Positions 16,571-24,967 of a DNA stretch of 64,000 nt are shown here, in pieces. The notes under the pieces are model-generated. The model was not told the DNA's origin and made no database searches. It saw only the letters and a program-made list of their open reading frames with translations. Location: positions 1 to 64,000 of the forward strand of contig JBEHWX010000019.1 in the NCBI GenBank assembly GCA_048498995.1, written 5' to 3'. This DNA is from JBEHWX01 sp048498995. GTDB taxonomy: Bacteria; Bacteroidota; Ignavibacteria; OLB7. The position numbers and the translations under genes are program-made. Numbering within the stretch: position 1 is the first letter of the stretch; each line of letters opens with the position of its first letter.

Positions 16571-17479
16571 ATGGCCGCGCGCGTTTCACTCCTCGATGCA
16601 ACAACGACCATGCTCCTATCCGCAGCATATTCGGATTATCTGACGCGCCGGGATCACGCCGGGAGCGCCGCGACGCTCGCCGATGCCCTCGAGGCCGACG
16701 GCCTGGCGCTGGAAGCCTCGCTTCTCCGGGCCGCCACCGGCGCCCCCTCCGGCCCGGTCACGATCGACGTTCCCGGCTCCCCCTGGAACGGCCGCCGCGC
16801 GTGGCTCGGGGAGCGGCTCCCGACCAGCGCCGGCATCGGCGATCTCTGGTTCGATCCGCTGGAGCTGACGCCGATGCTCCTGGTTCCCCGTTTCGAGGGG
16901 CCCGACCAGCAGACGGCATCCGCCGATCCGTTCGCCTGGATCTCGCTCCGTCCGGTCGCCGCGTGGCAGTACCGGGCGTTCCTCGATCTGGCCGACATCG
17001 ATCTCCGGCCGGCGGAGCATCTTCCATTCCCGACGTTCGATCGCGATCGGCTCCATCTGGCCGTCGAGTCCGATCGCGCCACGAGCCTCACCAGCTACGA
17101 GGCGCTCACCTTCGCCGCCTGGCTGGGGAAGTCCACCTCCGATCTCTTCATCCTCTCCGGCGCCTTCGGGTCGCTCGATGCCGCCGGGTACGAGGCACTC
17201 TGGCCCGGGAAGCTCCCGGAATGGGGTGGCTGGTACGACGAGGAGGAAGTGGAGATTCTCACCGGCGCTCCCTTCGATCTCGACGGGGAGATCAACGGCT
17301 GGGAGAAGGGCCCCGACGATATCCACTGGAATACGGTCGACAACTGGACCTTCCTCCCCGATGTGGGGCTCAGAACCGGTATCGATCTGGCGCGCGGACT
17401 CCGGCTCGGGACCGACGGGCTCCCCTCGATGCCCTCGCTCGGCGCGCTTCGCGGGCGCCTGTCGAGATCCGGCTCCTGA
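16571..17479 (+). CDS. Unrecognised protein downstream of DUF4157 gene, weakly FGE-like
   Basis: A protein of up to 302 residues; the ATG at 16610 (MLLSAAYSDYL) is an equally plausible start because the first 13 residues come from next to the repeat array and neither start has a clear ribosome-binding site. There is no signal peptide or membrane segment. Two stretches recall formylglycine-generating-enzyme-like (SUMF1) folds: AAWQYRAFLDL (130-140) and SYEALTFAAWLGK (175-187), the latter close to the usual YxxAxAYAAWLGK. The expected catalytic cysteines are absent, so an enzyme activity is unlikely. Being 63 bp after a toxin-like gene on the same strand, it may be the cognate immunity or adaptor protein. 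That role is inference. Confidence 0.7.
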   Translation: MAARVSLLDATTTMLLSAAYSDYLTRRDHAGSAATLADALEADGLALEASLLRAATGAPSGPVTIDVPGSPWNGRRAWLGERLPTSAGIGDLWFDPLELTPMLLVPRFEGPDQQTASADPFAWISLRPVAAWQYRAFLDLADIDLRPAEHLPFPTFDRDRLHLAVESDRATSLTSYEALTFAAWLGKSTSDLFILSGAFGSLDAAGYEALWPGKLPEWGGWYDEEEVEILTGAPFDLDGEINGWEKGPDDIHWNTVDNWTFLPDVGLRTGIDLARGLRLGTDGLPSMPSLGALRGRLSRSGS

Positions 17480-17510
17480 GACCTCCGAACGCCATCCCCT
17501 GAAAACGCGC

Positions 17511-17542
17511 GCCGCCGATCCGGATACTCCCGGATCGGCGGC
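17511..17542. terminator. Hairpin between convergent genes
   Basis: A perfect 13-bp stem (17511-17523 with 17530-17542, arms gccgccgatccgg / ccggatcggcggc) with a 6-nt loop lies between convergent genes. On the minus strand the hairpin is followed by gcgcgTTTTcag, so it is most likely the terminator of the terC/haem transcript; it may act in both directions. Confidence 0.75.
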
Positions 17543-17590
17543 GTCGCACTGCGACCATCGCCATCACGATCGACGGCGATCTACTACCGG

Positions 17591-17620
17591 GCTCACGTCG
17601 CCCGAGCTCACGTCGCCCGA
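17591..17620. repeat. Two 15-bp direct repeats at terC end
   Basis: Two exact copies of gctcacgtcgcccga (17591-17605 and 17606-17620) end two bases before the last codon of the minus-strand terC gene. Confidence 0.85.
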
Positions 17621-17622
17621 GC

Positions 17623-18603
17623 TCACTCCTCTCCGCCCAGACGCTTTCGTCCTTCCTCCTCCCCTTCCCCATGTCTGATCATCGGGTGCTCCTCCACTTC
17701 CTGCGGAAACAGGAGCGAGAGGGCGACCGAGGCCAGAAGGATCACCGCCACCACGACGAGCGAGATCCCGGTCGGGATATGGATGTCGAAGGCGGTCACC
17801 ACCATCTTGGCGCCGATGAACGTGAGCACCACCGCCAGGCCGTATTTCAGGAAGTGGAACTTGTCGATCACGTTGGCCAGCAGGAAGTAGAGCGCCCGCA
17901 GGCCGAGGATGGCGAAGATGTTCGACGTATAGACGATGAACGGCTCCTTGGTGATCGCGAAGATCGCCGGGATGGAGTCGAGCGCGAAGATCACGTCGGT
18001 GCTCTCGACCATCAGCAGCACGATCAGCAGCGGCGTCCCCATGGTGCGGGCGCCGACGCGGGTGAAGAACTTGTGGCCGTCGTACTCGTGCGTGATCGGG
18101 AACCAGCGGCGGACCAGCCTGATCAGCGGGTTGGCCTCCACCTCGATCGAACCCTCCTTCTCGAAGGCCATCCGGATGCCGGTGAAGATCAGGAACGCGC
18201 CGAAGACGTAGATCATCCAGGCGAACTGGCTGATCAGGATCGAGCCGACCGAGATCAGCGCCGCGCGCATGACGAGCGCGCCAAGAATCCCCCAGAAGAG
18301 GATCCGGTGCTGGAACGAGGCCGGCACCTTGAAGTAGCTGAAGATCAGGACGAAGACGAAGAGGTTATCGACCGAGAGCGATTTCTCGATCAGATACCCG
18401 GTGAAGAACTCCACCGCGCGATCCCGTCCGAACTCGAAATAGATGAAGAGATTGAACAGGAGCGAAAGGACGACCCAGAAGACGCTCCAGAGCGCCGCCT
18501 CCTTTGGCTTGACCTCGTGCGCCTCCTTGTGGAAGACGAACAGGTCGAGCGCCAGCAGGACGAGCACGAGGGCATTGAAGCCAACCCACCACCAGATGCT
18601 CAC
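17623..18603 (-). CDS. TerC/Alx family membrane protein
   Basis: A 326-residue integral membrane protein of the TerC family (Alx/YkoY-like), implicated in manganese or calcium homeostasis and in metal loading of exported proteins. It shows about nine membrane spans and the conserved acidic motifs in membrane helices: SVDNLFVFVLIF and MVESTDVIFALDSIPA. The C-terminal tail is acidic and charged (EVEEHP to GGEE). Alx-type genes are often controlled by the yybP-ykoY manganese riboswitch, but only 50 bp separate this gene from hemE, so here it is probably cotranscribed with the haem genes. Family assignment is confident; the transported ion is not shown. Confidence 0.92.
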   Translation of the reverse strand: MSIWWWVGFNALVLVLLALDLFVFHKEAHEVKPKEAALWSVFWVVLSLLFNLFIYFEFGRDRAVEFFTGYLIEKSLSVDNLFVFVLIFSYFKVPASFQHRILFWGILGALVMRAALISVGSILISQFAWMIYVFGAFLIFTGIRMAFEKEGSIEVEANPLIRLVRRWFPITHEYDGHKFFTRVGARTMGTPLLIVLLMVESTDVIFALDSIPAIFAITKEPFIVYTSNIFAILGLRALYFLLANVIDKFHFLKYGLAVVLTFIGAKMVVTAFDIHIPTGISLVVVAVILLASVALSLLFPQEVEEHPMIRHGEGEEEGRKRLGGEE

Positions 18604-18653
18604 GATCGGTATCCCTTGATTTGAGTGCGTTCTCGATGTCGGGGGGAGGTGCC

Positions 18654-19712
18654 TCAGCGCGCCGGCGCGGCGGCCGGCTGGAACTGCTTGACCGTCTCGA
18701 TGAAGGCGCGCGCGTTGTCGACCGGGACGCTCGGGAGGATGCCGTGGCCGAGGTTGGCCACGTAGCCCCGTCCGGCCGGCACCTTGGCGAGCATGGCGCG
18801 GGTCCGCTCCCGGATCAGGTCGACGGAGGTCATCAGGATGGTCGGGTCGAGATTCCCCTGCAGCGGCCGGTCGGCCGGAAGCTCGGAGAAGGCGCGCCGC
18901 AGATCGGTCTGCCAGTCGATGCCGAAGCCGGTGGCGCCGGTCTCGGCGAATCCGTCGTAGCTCCGCACGCCCTTCGGGAAGTAGAGGATCGGCACCTCCG
19001 GGGCGCGGCGGCGCACCTCGGCCAGCACCGTGCCGGCGTGGCGGAGCCCGAACTCGCGATACTCCTCCTCCGGAAGAAGGCCGGCCCAGGTATCGAACAG
19101 CTGAAGCATGTTCGCCCCGGCGGCAACCTGTCCGAGCAGATACTCCACCAGCTCCTCGGCCAGGGCGCCGAGAAGCTCGTGCGTCGCGGCCGGCTCGGCG
19201 AAGAGGAAGCTCTTGAACGTCTCGAATCCCTTGGAGCCCTGTCCCTCGATCATATAGGCGGCCAGCGTCAGCGGCGCGCCGGCGAAGCCGATCACCGGCA
19301 CGCGTCCGGCCAGGCGGCGCTTGGTCTCGGCGATCGCCTCGAAGACGAAGCCGAGCTCGGCGGTGATGCCGCGGCGGAGCGCGCGGATCGCGTCGGCGGT
19401 CCTGACCGGTGAGGGAAAGCGCGGCCCCCCTTTCCCCTCCTCGACCACCAGCTCCATCCCCATCGCCTCCGGTATCACCAGGATGTCGCTGAAGATGATC
19501 GCCGCGTCCACGCCGACGATGTCGACCGGCTGAACGGTCACCTCGGCGGCCAGATCCGGGGTCTTGCAGAGGCCGAGGAAGTTGGTCGTGGCGCGCACGG
19601 CGCGGTACTCCGGCAGGTAGCGTCCCGCCTGGCGCATCATCCAGACCGGATAGCGCTCGACCGGCTCGCCGCGGAGGGAGCGGAGAAGAAGGGAATCGTG
19701 CTGATCGTTCAT
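18654..19712 (-). CDS. hemE: Uroporphyrinogen decarboxylase
   Basis: A 352-residue cytoplasmic enzyme that removes four carboxyl groups from uroporphyrinogen III to give coproporphyrinogen III. The signature PVWMMRQAGRYLPEYR is present near the N-terminus, followed by FSDILVIPEAMG, GFAGAPLTLAAYMIEG and a C-terminal NLGHGILPSVP; length is typical. I place the start at ATG 19712 (MNDQHDSLLL); ATG 19739 would add nine residues and neither has a strong Shine-Dalgarno. It is the last tetrapyrrole gene of the minus-strand cluster, separated from hemD by a 360-bp gap, so it may have its own promoter. Confidence 0.96.
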   Translation of the reverse strand: MNDQHDSLLLRSLRGEPVERYPVWMMRQAGRYLPEYRAVRATTNFLGLCKTPDLAAEVTVQPVDIVGVDAAIIFSDILVIPEAMGMELVVEEGKGGPRFPSPVRTADAIRALRRGITAELGFVFEAIAETKRRLAGRVPVIGFAGAPLTLAAYMIEGQGSKGFETFKSFLFAEPAATHELLGALAEELVEYLLGQVAAGANMLQLFDTWAGLLPEEEYREFGLRHAGTVLAEVRRRAPEVPILYFPKGVRSYDGFAETGATGFGIDWQTDLRRAFSELPADRPLQGNLDPTILMTSVDLIRERTRAMLAKVPAGRGYVANLGHGILPSVPVDNARAFIETVKQFQPAAAPAR

Positions 19713-20072
19713 GCGTTCGATGTTCTGCCGCCGGAGCATTCCGGCGGATCGGGAAGATAGGAATTGATCGTCACCCGCTCGGGCAGTTCGCGCGCGCGCG
19801 GGAAACGGCGCACCGGAAGCGATGCATGGTTGCAACGGAGGCATCGGAGCGGAGATGCGCTCGCCAGGCGGGGTGCGGTGTAAGGATTCGTCGTGATCGC
19901 TCCGGCGCGGCCGCCTCGTGGCGACCTCGCGCCCCGGCCGATGGGCACAGCCTGATGAACACCGGCGGACGACGGAGCGTTCCGGGATCATCACTCGGGC
20001 CTCGTCGCCACGGCCATCGCGGGCAGTGTCGCTCCCGCGCTCATGGGTCATCACCGGGGGTAACGGGAAGGA
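19713..20072. other. Gap between hemD and hemE
   Basis: A 360-bp interval with no recognisable gene. The hemE frame stays open back to 20054 but encodes Arg/Pro/Ser-rich sequence with no family resemblance, so I treat it as non-coding and likely to contain the hemE promoter. No riboswitch-like structure was evident. Confidence 0.5.
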
Positions 20073-20807
20073 TTACCGCGACAGCTCCGCGGCCAGCGCC
20101 TCCGCGCTCGGCACCATCGAGACGTAGCCCGGAGGGAGCCCGGCGGCCCGGAGCGCGTCGGCCGTGGTAGGGCCGACGGCGGCGAAGATATGCCAGGGGG
20201 AGATCGGCGGACGTAACGAAACGAAGTTGGCCACCGCCGAGGGGGAGAAGAAGGCGATCACCGAGGGACGCTCGGCCTCGGCGAGCACCTGGCGCGCCCG
20301 CGCGGCGGCGCCGGGAGGGATCGACGGCGTGTAGAGCGGAAGCTCCACCACGTTGACGCCGCGATCGCTCAGGCCGTTCACCAGCTCGTCGCGGCGCTCG
20401 GTACTGCAGGGGTAGAGAAGCTCCGTCACGCCGGACAGATCCCGCTGGAGAAGCTCGGCCCCGGAATCGGCGACGGCCATGATCGGCACCCGCGGATCGG
20501 ACTCCTCGAGGAGCTTCGCGCTCCGGCGGCCGACCACGTAGTAGCCGGCCGGGGGATGCTCGCGGAAGTCGGTCTCGCGCAGATCGAGCCAGAGATCGGT
20601 GGCGAAGGCGCTGGTCAGCAGCACCGGCTCTCCGCCGGCGATGCGGCGCACCGAGCGGAGGCCGCAGGCATCGGCCGCGAGCGGACGGAGCAGGATCATC
20701 GGCAGCGAGTGGACGTTCATCCCGAGCCGCTCGAAGCAGGGAGCGATCCGACGGTTCTCCGCCTCGCTGCGGGTCAGGATCACCGAGCCGGGCTTCACCG
20801 GGTCCAT
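20073..20807 (-). CDS. hemD: Uroporphyrinogen-III synthase
   Basis: A 244-residue enzyme that cyclises hydroxymethylbilane with inversion of ring D to uroporphyrinogen III. The two-lobed HemD pattern is visible: VILTRSEAENR at the start, LLTSAFATDLWL, a YYVVGRRSAKLL interdomain strand, and a C-terminal VIAFFSPSAVANF then FAAVGPTTADALRAAG, which is the diagnostic end motif. The start ATG 20807 has a strong GGGAGG 7 nt upstream. HemD is poorly conserved in sequence, but order after hemC and these motifs make the call firm. Confidence 0.92.
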   Translation of the reverse strand: MDPVKPGSVILTRSEAENRRIAPCFERLGMNVHSLPMILLRPLAADACGLRSVRRIAGGEPVLLTSAFATDLWLDLRETDFREHPPAGYYVVGRRSAKLLEESDPRVPIMAVADSGAELLQRDLSGVTELLYPCSTERRDELVNGLSDRGVNVVELPLYTPSIPPGAAARARQVLAEAERPSVIAFFSPSAVANFVSLRPPISPWHIFAAVGPTTADALRAAGLPPGYVSMVPSAEALAAELSR

Positions 20808-20951
20808 GCACCCTCCCCACGCGCGCCGGAGCCGATCCGGGGGAGCCCGTTCGACCCGAGGGATTTCCTCCGGGATATGGTAGTTTCGCTCCCCGTCCCC
20901 GGAGGACGCCGGAGGGCGTCCGCGGGCGACAGGAACCGATAGCACGCTTTC

Positions 20952-21092
20952 ATGGAACCCATTACCCTCGTTCTCGTCGGCATCGTCGTCCTTGCCGCGC
21001 TCATCATGATCATCAAGCGGCTGGTGAAGTTCGGCTGCATCCTTCTTCTGCTGGCGGTCGGCGTGGTTCTCTACTTCCTCTACCTCCGCTGA
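20952..21092 (+). CDS. Candidate 46-residue membrane microprotein
   Basis: An ATG-to-TGA frame of 47 codons opposite to the haem cluster, in the 368-bp gap between hemC and hemD. It encodes MEPITLVLVGIVVLAALIM, then a basic IKRLVKFG turn and a second hydrophobic stretch ending VLYFLYLR, so a helical hairpin of two membrane spans. The pattern is unlikely for random GC-rich DNA because almost every residue in both spans is hydrophobic. No clear Shine-Dalgarno is present. It could equally be the gap's antisense artefact; moderate confidence. Confidence 0.5.
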   Translation: MEPITLVLVGIVVLAALIMIIKRLVKFGCILLLLAVGVVLYFLYLR

Positions 21093-21100
21093 TTCCATCG

Positions 21101-21158
21101 CCGGAACATCCGTTCCTGAGCTTCCGTTCCGAAGCGGATATTCCGGAACATCCGTTCC
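21101..21158. repeat. 16-bp direct repeat downstream of hemC
   Basis: Two exact copies of ccggaacatccgttcc (21101-21116 and 21143-21158), with related gttccgaagcgga sequence between. Each unit is itself a near-palindrome (ggaac/gttcc). The second copy ends 17 bp from the hemC stop codon. Confidence 0.85.
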
Positions 21159-21175
21159 GACGCATCCGACACGGA

Positions 21176-22108
21176 TCAGTCGGCGGCGCGGCGGATCTCC
21201 TCGAGGATCTCGCGGCCGCCGGCATCGGCAAGGCGCGCGGCAAGCTCGGCGCCGAGCCGCTCGGCATCCAGCACCGCCCCCTCGATCCGGTCCCGCACCA
21301 GATGCTTCCCGTCGAGCGACGCGATCACGCCGTCCAGCCGGATCTTCTTCCCCTGCACGGTCGCGAAGGCGCCGATCGGCACCTGGCATCCCCCCTCGAG
21401 CTCCCTGAGGAGCGCCCGCTCGGCCATCGCCGCCGAGCGCGTCTCCGGGTGCTCCAGCTCCCGGACCATCGCGATCACATCCTCGTCGTCCCCCCGCGTC
21501 TCGATGCCGAGCGCCCCCTGCCCCACGGCGGGGATCATCGTCGTCGGCGGAATCACCTCGGCGATCTCGTGCGCCAGGTCGAGCCGCTCCAGGCCGGCGG
21601 CGGCCAGAATCATCCCATCCCACTTGTTCGTCCGGTACTTCTGCAGGCGCGTCGGCACGTTCCCCCGCACGTCGACGATGTTCAGGTCGGGACGCAGGTG
21701 AAGAAGCTGCGCGCGGCGGCGGAGCGATCCGGAGGCGACCGTGGCGCCGGCCGGCAGCTTCGCGAGCGTCATCCCCTCCGGGGCCACCAGCACATCCTCC
21801 GGACGATGCCGGCGCGTGACCGCCGCGAGCGTGAGCCCGGGCGGGAGCGAGGTGGCCAGATCCTTCAGCGAATGGACCGCCAGATGGATCCGGCGCTCCA
21901 GCAGCGCGCTCTCCAGCTCCTTGGTGAACAGCCCCTTGTCGCCGATCCGGCTCAACGCCGTGTCCAGGTTCTTGTCGCCGGTGGTGTGGATGATCTCCAC
22001 GCGGACCCTCAATCCCGGGAAGCGCGCGCGCAGCATGCCGTCGATGGCGTTGGCCTGCCAGAGCGCCAGCGCCGATCCGCGCGATCCGATCACGATCTCC
22101 TCGCGCAT
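21176..22108 (-). CDS. hemC: Porphobilinogen deaminase (hydroxymethylbilane synthase)
   Basis: A 310-residue enzyme that joins four porphobilinogens into hydroxymethylbilane. It has the N-terminal IGSRGSALALWQA, the substrate-site region HSLKDLATSLP, SGSLRRRAQLL, RGNVPTRLQK and the dipyrromethane-cofactor cysteine in LEGGCQVPIGAF. Start ATG 22108 is preceded by GAGGAG that overlaps the hemA stop codon, with only 10 bp between the two genes, so expression is tightly coupled to hemA. The first codons repeat the upstream sequence (gaggagatcgtgat), a small local duplication that also offers a spurious earlier start. Confidence 0.97.
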   Translation of the reverse strand: MREEIVIGSRGSALALWQANAIDGMLRARFPGLRVRVEIIHTTGDKNLDTALSRIGDKGLFTKELESALLERRIHLAVHSLKDLATSLPPGLTLAAVTRRHRPEDVLVAPEGMTLAKLPAGATVASGSLRRRAQLLHLRPDLNIVDVRGNVPTRLQKYRTNKWDGMILAAAGLERLDLAHEIAEVIPPTTMIPAVGQGALGIETRGDDEDVIAMVRELEHPETRSAAMAERALLRELEGGCQVPIGAFATVQGKKIRLDGVIASLDGKHLVRDRIEGAVLDAERLGAELAARLADAGGREILEEIRRAAD

Positions 22109-22118
22109 CACGATCTCC

Positions 22119-23642
22119 TCACGTATCACGATTCTCTCCTTCCGACGACTCCGCGTCGAGCTCGATGTCATCCCGACGATGCCCCGCGGCGCCGTTACGG
22201 GCCGCGCCGTTGAGCGCCGTCGGATTCAAGGTGCCGTTTCGATTGCCGACCCGCCCCGCCTGCTGAAGCATGCTCCCCGCCTCGCCATTCGTCGATGCTC
22301 CGTTCGCGGATGATCCACTGACGGATGCTCCGTCGCCGGCATCATCGCTCGCGGCTTCGTCGCGTGGCTGCTCGCCGGCGGCGTCGAGATTGAAGAGGAG
22401 CTTGACGTATTCGGCCTTGGTCATGATCCGGTTGTGGTCGGCCTCCTCGTCGAGCAGATGCGCCATCGGCATGCCGATGATCTTCTTGACCACGCTGGCC
22501 ACCAGCTTCTCGACATGCTGGAACTCCGACTCGGAGAAGCGGTGCCGGTTCTTCTCCAGCTCCGCGCGGGCGATCGACTCGCTCTGCCGCTTCAGCTCCG
22601 CCACCACCGGCGTCACCGGCAGCAGGTTGCACCAGCTCGAGAACTTGGCCAGCTCCTCGGCGATGATCATCTCGGCGCGCGGCAGCTCGCTCCGGCGGCG
22701 GACCACGTTCGACTCGATCACGTTGTTCAGGTCGTTCAGGTCCTTGCAGAAGACGTTCGGCAGCGTGCCGACCCGGGGCTCGACGTTGCGCGGCACGGAG
22801 ATGTCCACGATCAGTTGCGGCTCCCCCCCACGGCGCGACGCGGCCGAGCGGGCCATCGCGTAATCGATCACGTAGCTGGCCGCGCCGGTCGAGACGATGA
22901 CGATATCGAACTCGTGAAGACGCGCCGCCAGGCTCTCGAGCGGCATCACCTCGCCGAAGCCGAGCCGCTCCACCAGATCGCGCGCGCGCGCCTCGGTCCG
23001 GTTGGCGATGGTGACGCTCCGCACTCCCTGGCTCCGGAGGTTCCGGGCGGTGAGCTCGCCGGTCTCGCCGGCGCCGACCACGAGCGTCCGCTTGTCGCCG
23101 AACGGATAGAAGATCTTCTTGGCCAGCTCGACGGCCACGTAACTGATCGAGACCGCCCCGGCGAACAGATCGGTCTCGCTCTTGACCCGTTTGCCGGTGT
23201 GGAGCGCGACCGAGAAGAGGCGGTTCAGGACCTTGCCGACCGAGCCGCACTCGCGGCCGATCTGGAAGGCCTCCTTCACCTGGCCGATGATCTGGATATC
23301 GCCGATCACCTGCGAGTCGACGCCGGAGGCGACCTCCAGCAGATGCTGGGCGGCGCTGCCGCCGTGGAGCACGAACAGATGCGACGGGGGAAGCTCCATC
23401 ATCTTCCGGCGGCGGAGCCAGTCGGCCACGCGTGCCGGCTCGAACGGCTCGGCCGGGGACTCCCGGAGCGGCACCACGTAGATCTCGGTGCGGTTGCAGG
23501 TCGAGACGATCGCGGCCTCCACGCCGAGCTCCCGCTGAAGCTCTCCCAGAGCCTCGCGCAGCTCCTCCTCCCCGAAGGCCAGGCGCTCCCGGACGTCGAG
23601 GGGGGAATACTTGTGCGATGTGCCGATGACGTGGATGTTCAT
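22119..23642 (-). CDS. hemA: Glutamyl-tRNA reductase with long C-terminal tail
   Basis: A 507-residue enzyme that reduces Glu-tRNA(Glu) to glutamate-1-semialdehyde, the committed step of the C5 haem pathway. The N-terminal domain has GTSHKYSPLDVRE and the catalytic Cys in VSTCNRTEIY; the NADPH domain has VVGAGETGELTA, and the dimerisation helices follow. The usual protein ends near 420-430 residues; here about 85 extra residues rich in Gly, Ala, Asn and Ser (from about DAAGEQPRDE on) form a low-complexity tail of unknown role. The start ATG overlaps the hemX stop by one base (TGATG), implying coupled translation. Confidence 0.96.
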   Translation of the reverse strand: MNIHVIGTSHKYSPLDVRERLAFGEEELREALGELQRELGVEAAIVSTCNRTEIYVVPLRESPAEPFEPARVADWLRRRKMMELPPSHLFVLHGGSAAQHLLEVASGVDSQVIGDIQIIGQVKEAFQIGRECGSVGKVLNRLFSVALHTGKRVKSETDLFAGAVSISYVAVELAKKIFYPFGDKRTLVVGAGETGELTARNLRSQGVRSVTIANRTEARARDLVERLGFGEVMPLESLAARLHEFDIVIVSTGAASYVIDYAMARSAASRRGGEPQLIVDISVPRNVEPRVGTLPNVFCKDLNDLNNVIESNVVRRRSELPRAEMIIAEELAKFSSWCNLLPVTPVVAELKRQSESIARAELEKNRHRFSESEFQHVEKLVASVVKKIIGMPMAHLLDEEADHNRIMTKAEYVKLLFNLDAAGEQPRDEAASDDAGDGASVSGSSANGASTNGEAGSMLQQAGRVGNRNGTLNPTALNGAARNGAAGHRRDDIELDAESSEGENRDT

Positions 23643-24472
23643 CAATTGAACCTGTGGAAACCGGAGAACAGAACGTTGATCACCGTCATCGAGAGGATCG
23701 TGCCGAGGAACCCGACCAGCGAGAGGATCACCACCTTGCGTGCCTCCAGCCGGGCCAGGTACTTGGCCCCGAGCGCCACCAGATAGATCCCGAGAATCGC
23801 GAACGTGGCGATCAGCTTCGGGTCGTGATAGGTGAAGTTCGGCAGCACGTCCGGCAGCCAGACCACCGCGACCAGGATGGCCGCCGCCAGGAAGACGACG
23901 CCGATCAGCGCCGATTTTTCGCTCATCCGCTCCAGCAGCTGAAGGCTCGGCAGGCGATCGTAGAGGGGACCGAACCGGCTGGACTTGAGCTGATGATAGA
24001 GCATCAGATAGAGTCCGCCATAGACGGCCGAGACGGAGAACGCGGTATAGCCGAAGAGGGCCGCGCTGATGTGAATGCCGACCACGTCGTTCAGCAGCAC
24101 CGGATTGGCGGTCGCCACCTCCACGCCGGGGGAGAACATCGCCGAGAAGGTCTGCAGCAGGAGCGCCAGGCTCAGAAAGAAGAACCCGGTCCCCCGCTCC
24201 CCCGTGGCCACCTCCACCACCAGATAGGTGAGGGTGACGGTGTAGGCGATCATGGTCATGATCTCGAACGGATTGTAGACCAGGCAGTGCCCGTGATAGA
24301 TCGTCTGAGCGTAGATCAGGAGCGTGTGGACCACGATCGCGGCCATGATCGCCGGACGGGTCCAGCGGACGAATCCCTCCTCCTTCCGGAAGAAGGCCAG
24401 CCCGTAGACGGTCACCGCCGCGCTGTAGGTCAGCGGCAGCAGCGCCTCGCAGATCTTGACCAACAGAAGCAT
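23642..24472 (-). CDS. hemX: HemX-like membrane protein (CcsA/cytochrome c assembly family)
   Basis: A 276-residue integral membrane protein with about eight spans. It matches the HemX/YpjD subgroup of the CcsA superfamily in length and in the region CLVYNPFEIMTMIAYTVTLTYL and NDVVGIHISAALFGYTAFSVSA, where a membrane histidine is kept. In Bacillus, HemX sits beside hemA and lowers HemA levels; other CcsA relatives move haem for cytochrome c maturation. The full WWD motif of true CcsA is absent, supporting HemX. It opens the haem cluster and overlaps hemA by one base. Its start codon lies immediately beside the repeat array. Confidence 0.85.
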   Translation of the reverse strand: MLLLVKICEALLPLTYSAAVTVYGLAFFRKEEGFVRWTRPAIMAAIVVHTLLIYAQTIYHGHCLVYNPFEIMTMIAYTVTLTYLVVEVATGERGTGFFFLSLALLLQTFSAMFSPGVEVATANPVLLNDVVGIHISAALFGYTAFSVSAVYGGLYLMLYHQLKSSRFGPLYDRLPSLQLLERMSEKSALIGVVFLAAAILVAVVWLPDVLPNFTYHDPKLIATFAILGIYLVALGAKYLARLEARKVVILSLVGFLGTILSMTVINVLFSGFHRFN

Positions 24473-24475
24473 GGG

Positions 24476-24967
24476 GAGAGAATTGAGAATTGAGAATGAA
24501 GAACCATGAAATTACTGCCGGTCCGGGAGCGCGCGCCGGTCCGGGAGCGCGCGCCGGTCCGGGAGAGCGCGCCGGTGCGCGACGGGTTCCCGTGGTCGTT
24601 CCTCCGAGGAGTGCGCGGATCCTACGGAGGGAATTGAGAATTGAGAATGACGAACCATGAAATTACTGCCGGTCCGGGAGAGCGCGCCGGTGCGCGGCTG
24701 CTTCCCGTGGTCGTTCCTCCGAGGAGTGCGGATCCTACGGAGGGAATTGAGAATTGAGAATGAAGAACCATGAAATTACTGCCGGTCCGGAGCGCGCGCC
24801 GGTCCGGAGCGCGCGCCGGGTTCCCGTGGTCGTTCCTCCGAGGAGTGCGGATCCTACGGAGGGAATTGAGAATGAAGAACCATGAAATCACTGCCGGTCC
24901 GGGAGCGCGCGCCGGTCCGGGAGAGCGCGCCGGTGCGCGACGGGTTCCCGTGGTCGTTCCTCCGAGG
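24476..24967. repeat. Repeat array 1 in rodA-hemX spacer (four units)
   Basis: Four tandem units of about 110-150 bp begin at about 24476, 24629, 24742 and 24861. Each starts with gaattgagaattgagaatg and gaaccatgaaat(t/c)actgccgg, continues with 17- or 18-bp sub-repeats (ccggtccgggagcgcgcg), then the constant block ttcccgtggtcgttcctc and, in three units, gatcctacgga. Unit length varies mainly by the number of inner sub-repeats. The array lies just upstream of the hemX start codon. Confidence 0.95.

Noticed and set aside
17623..18660. yybP-ykoY manganese riboswitch upstream of terC
   Set aside because: Only 50 bp lie between hemE and terC and no such aptamer motif is visible.
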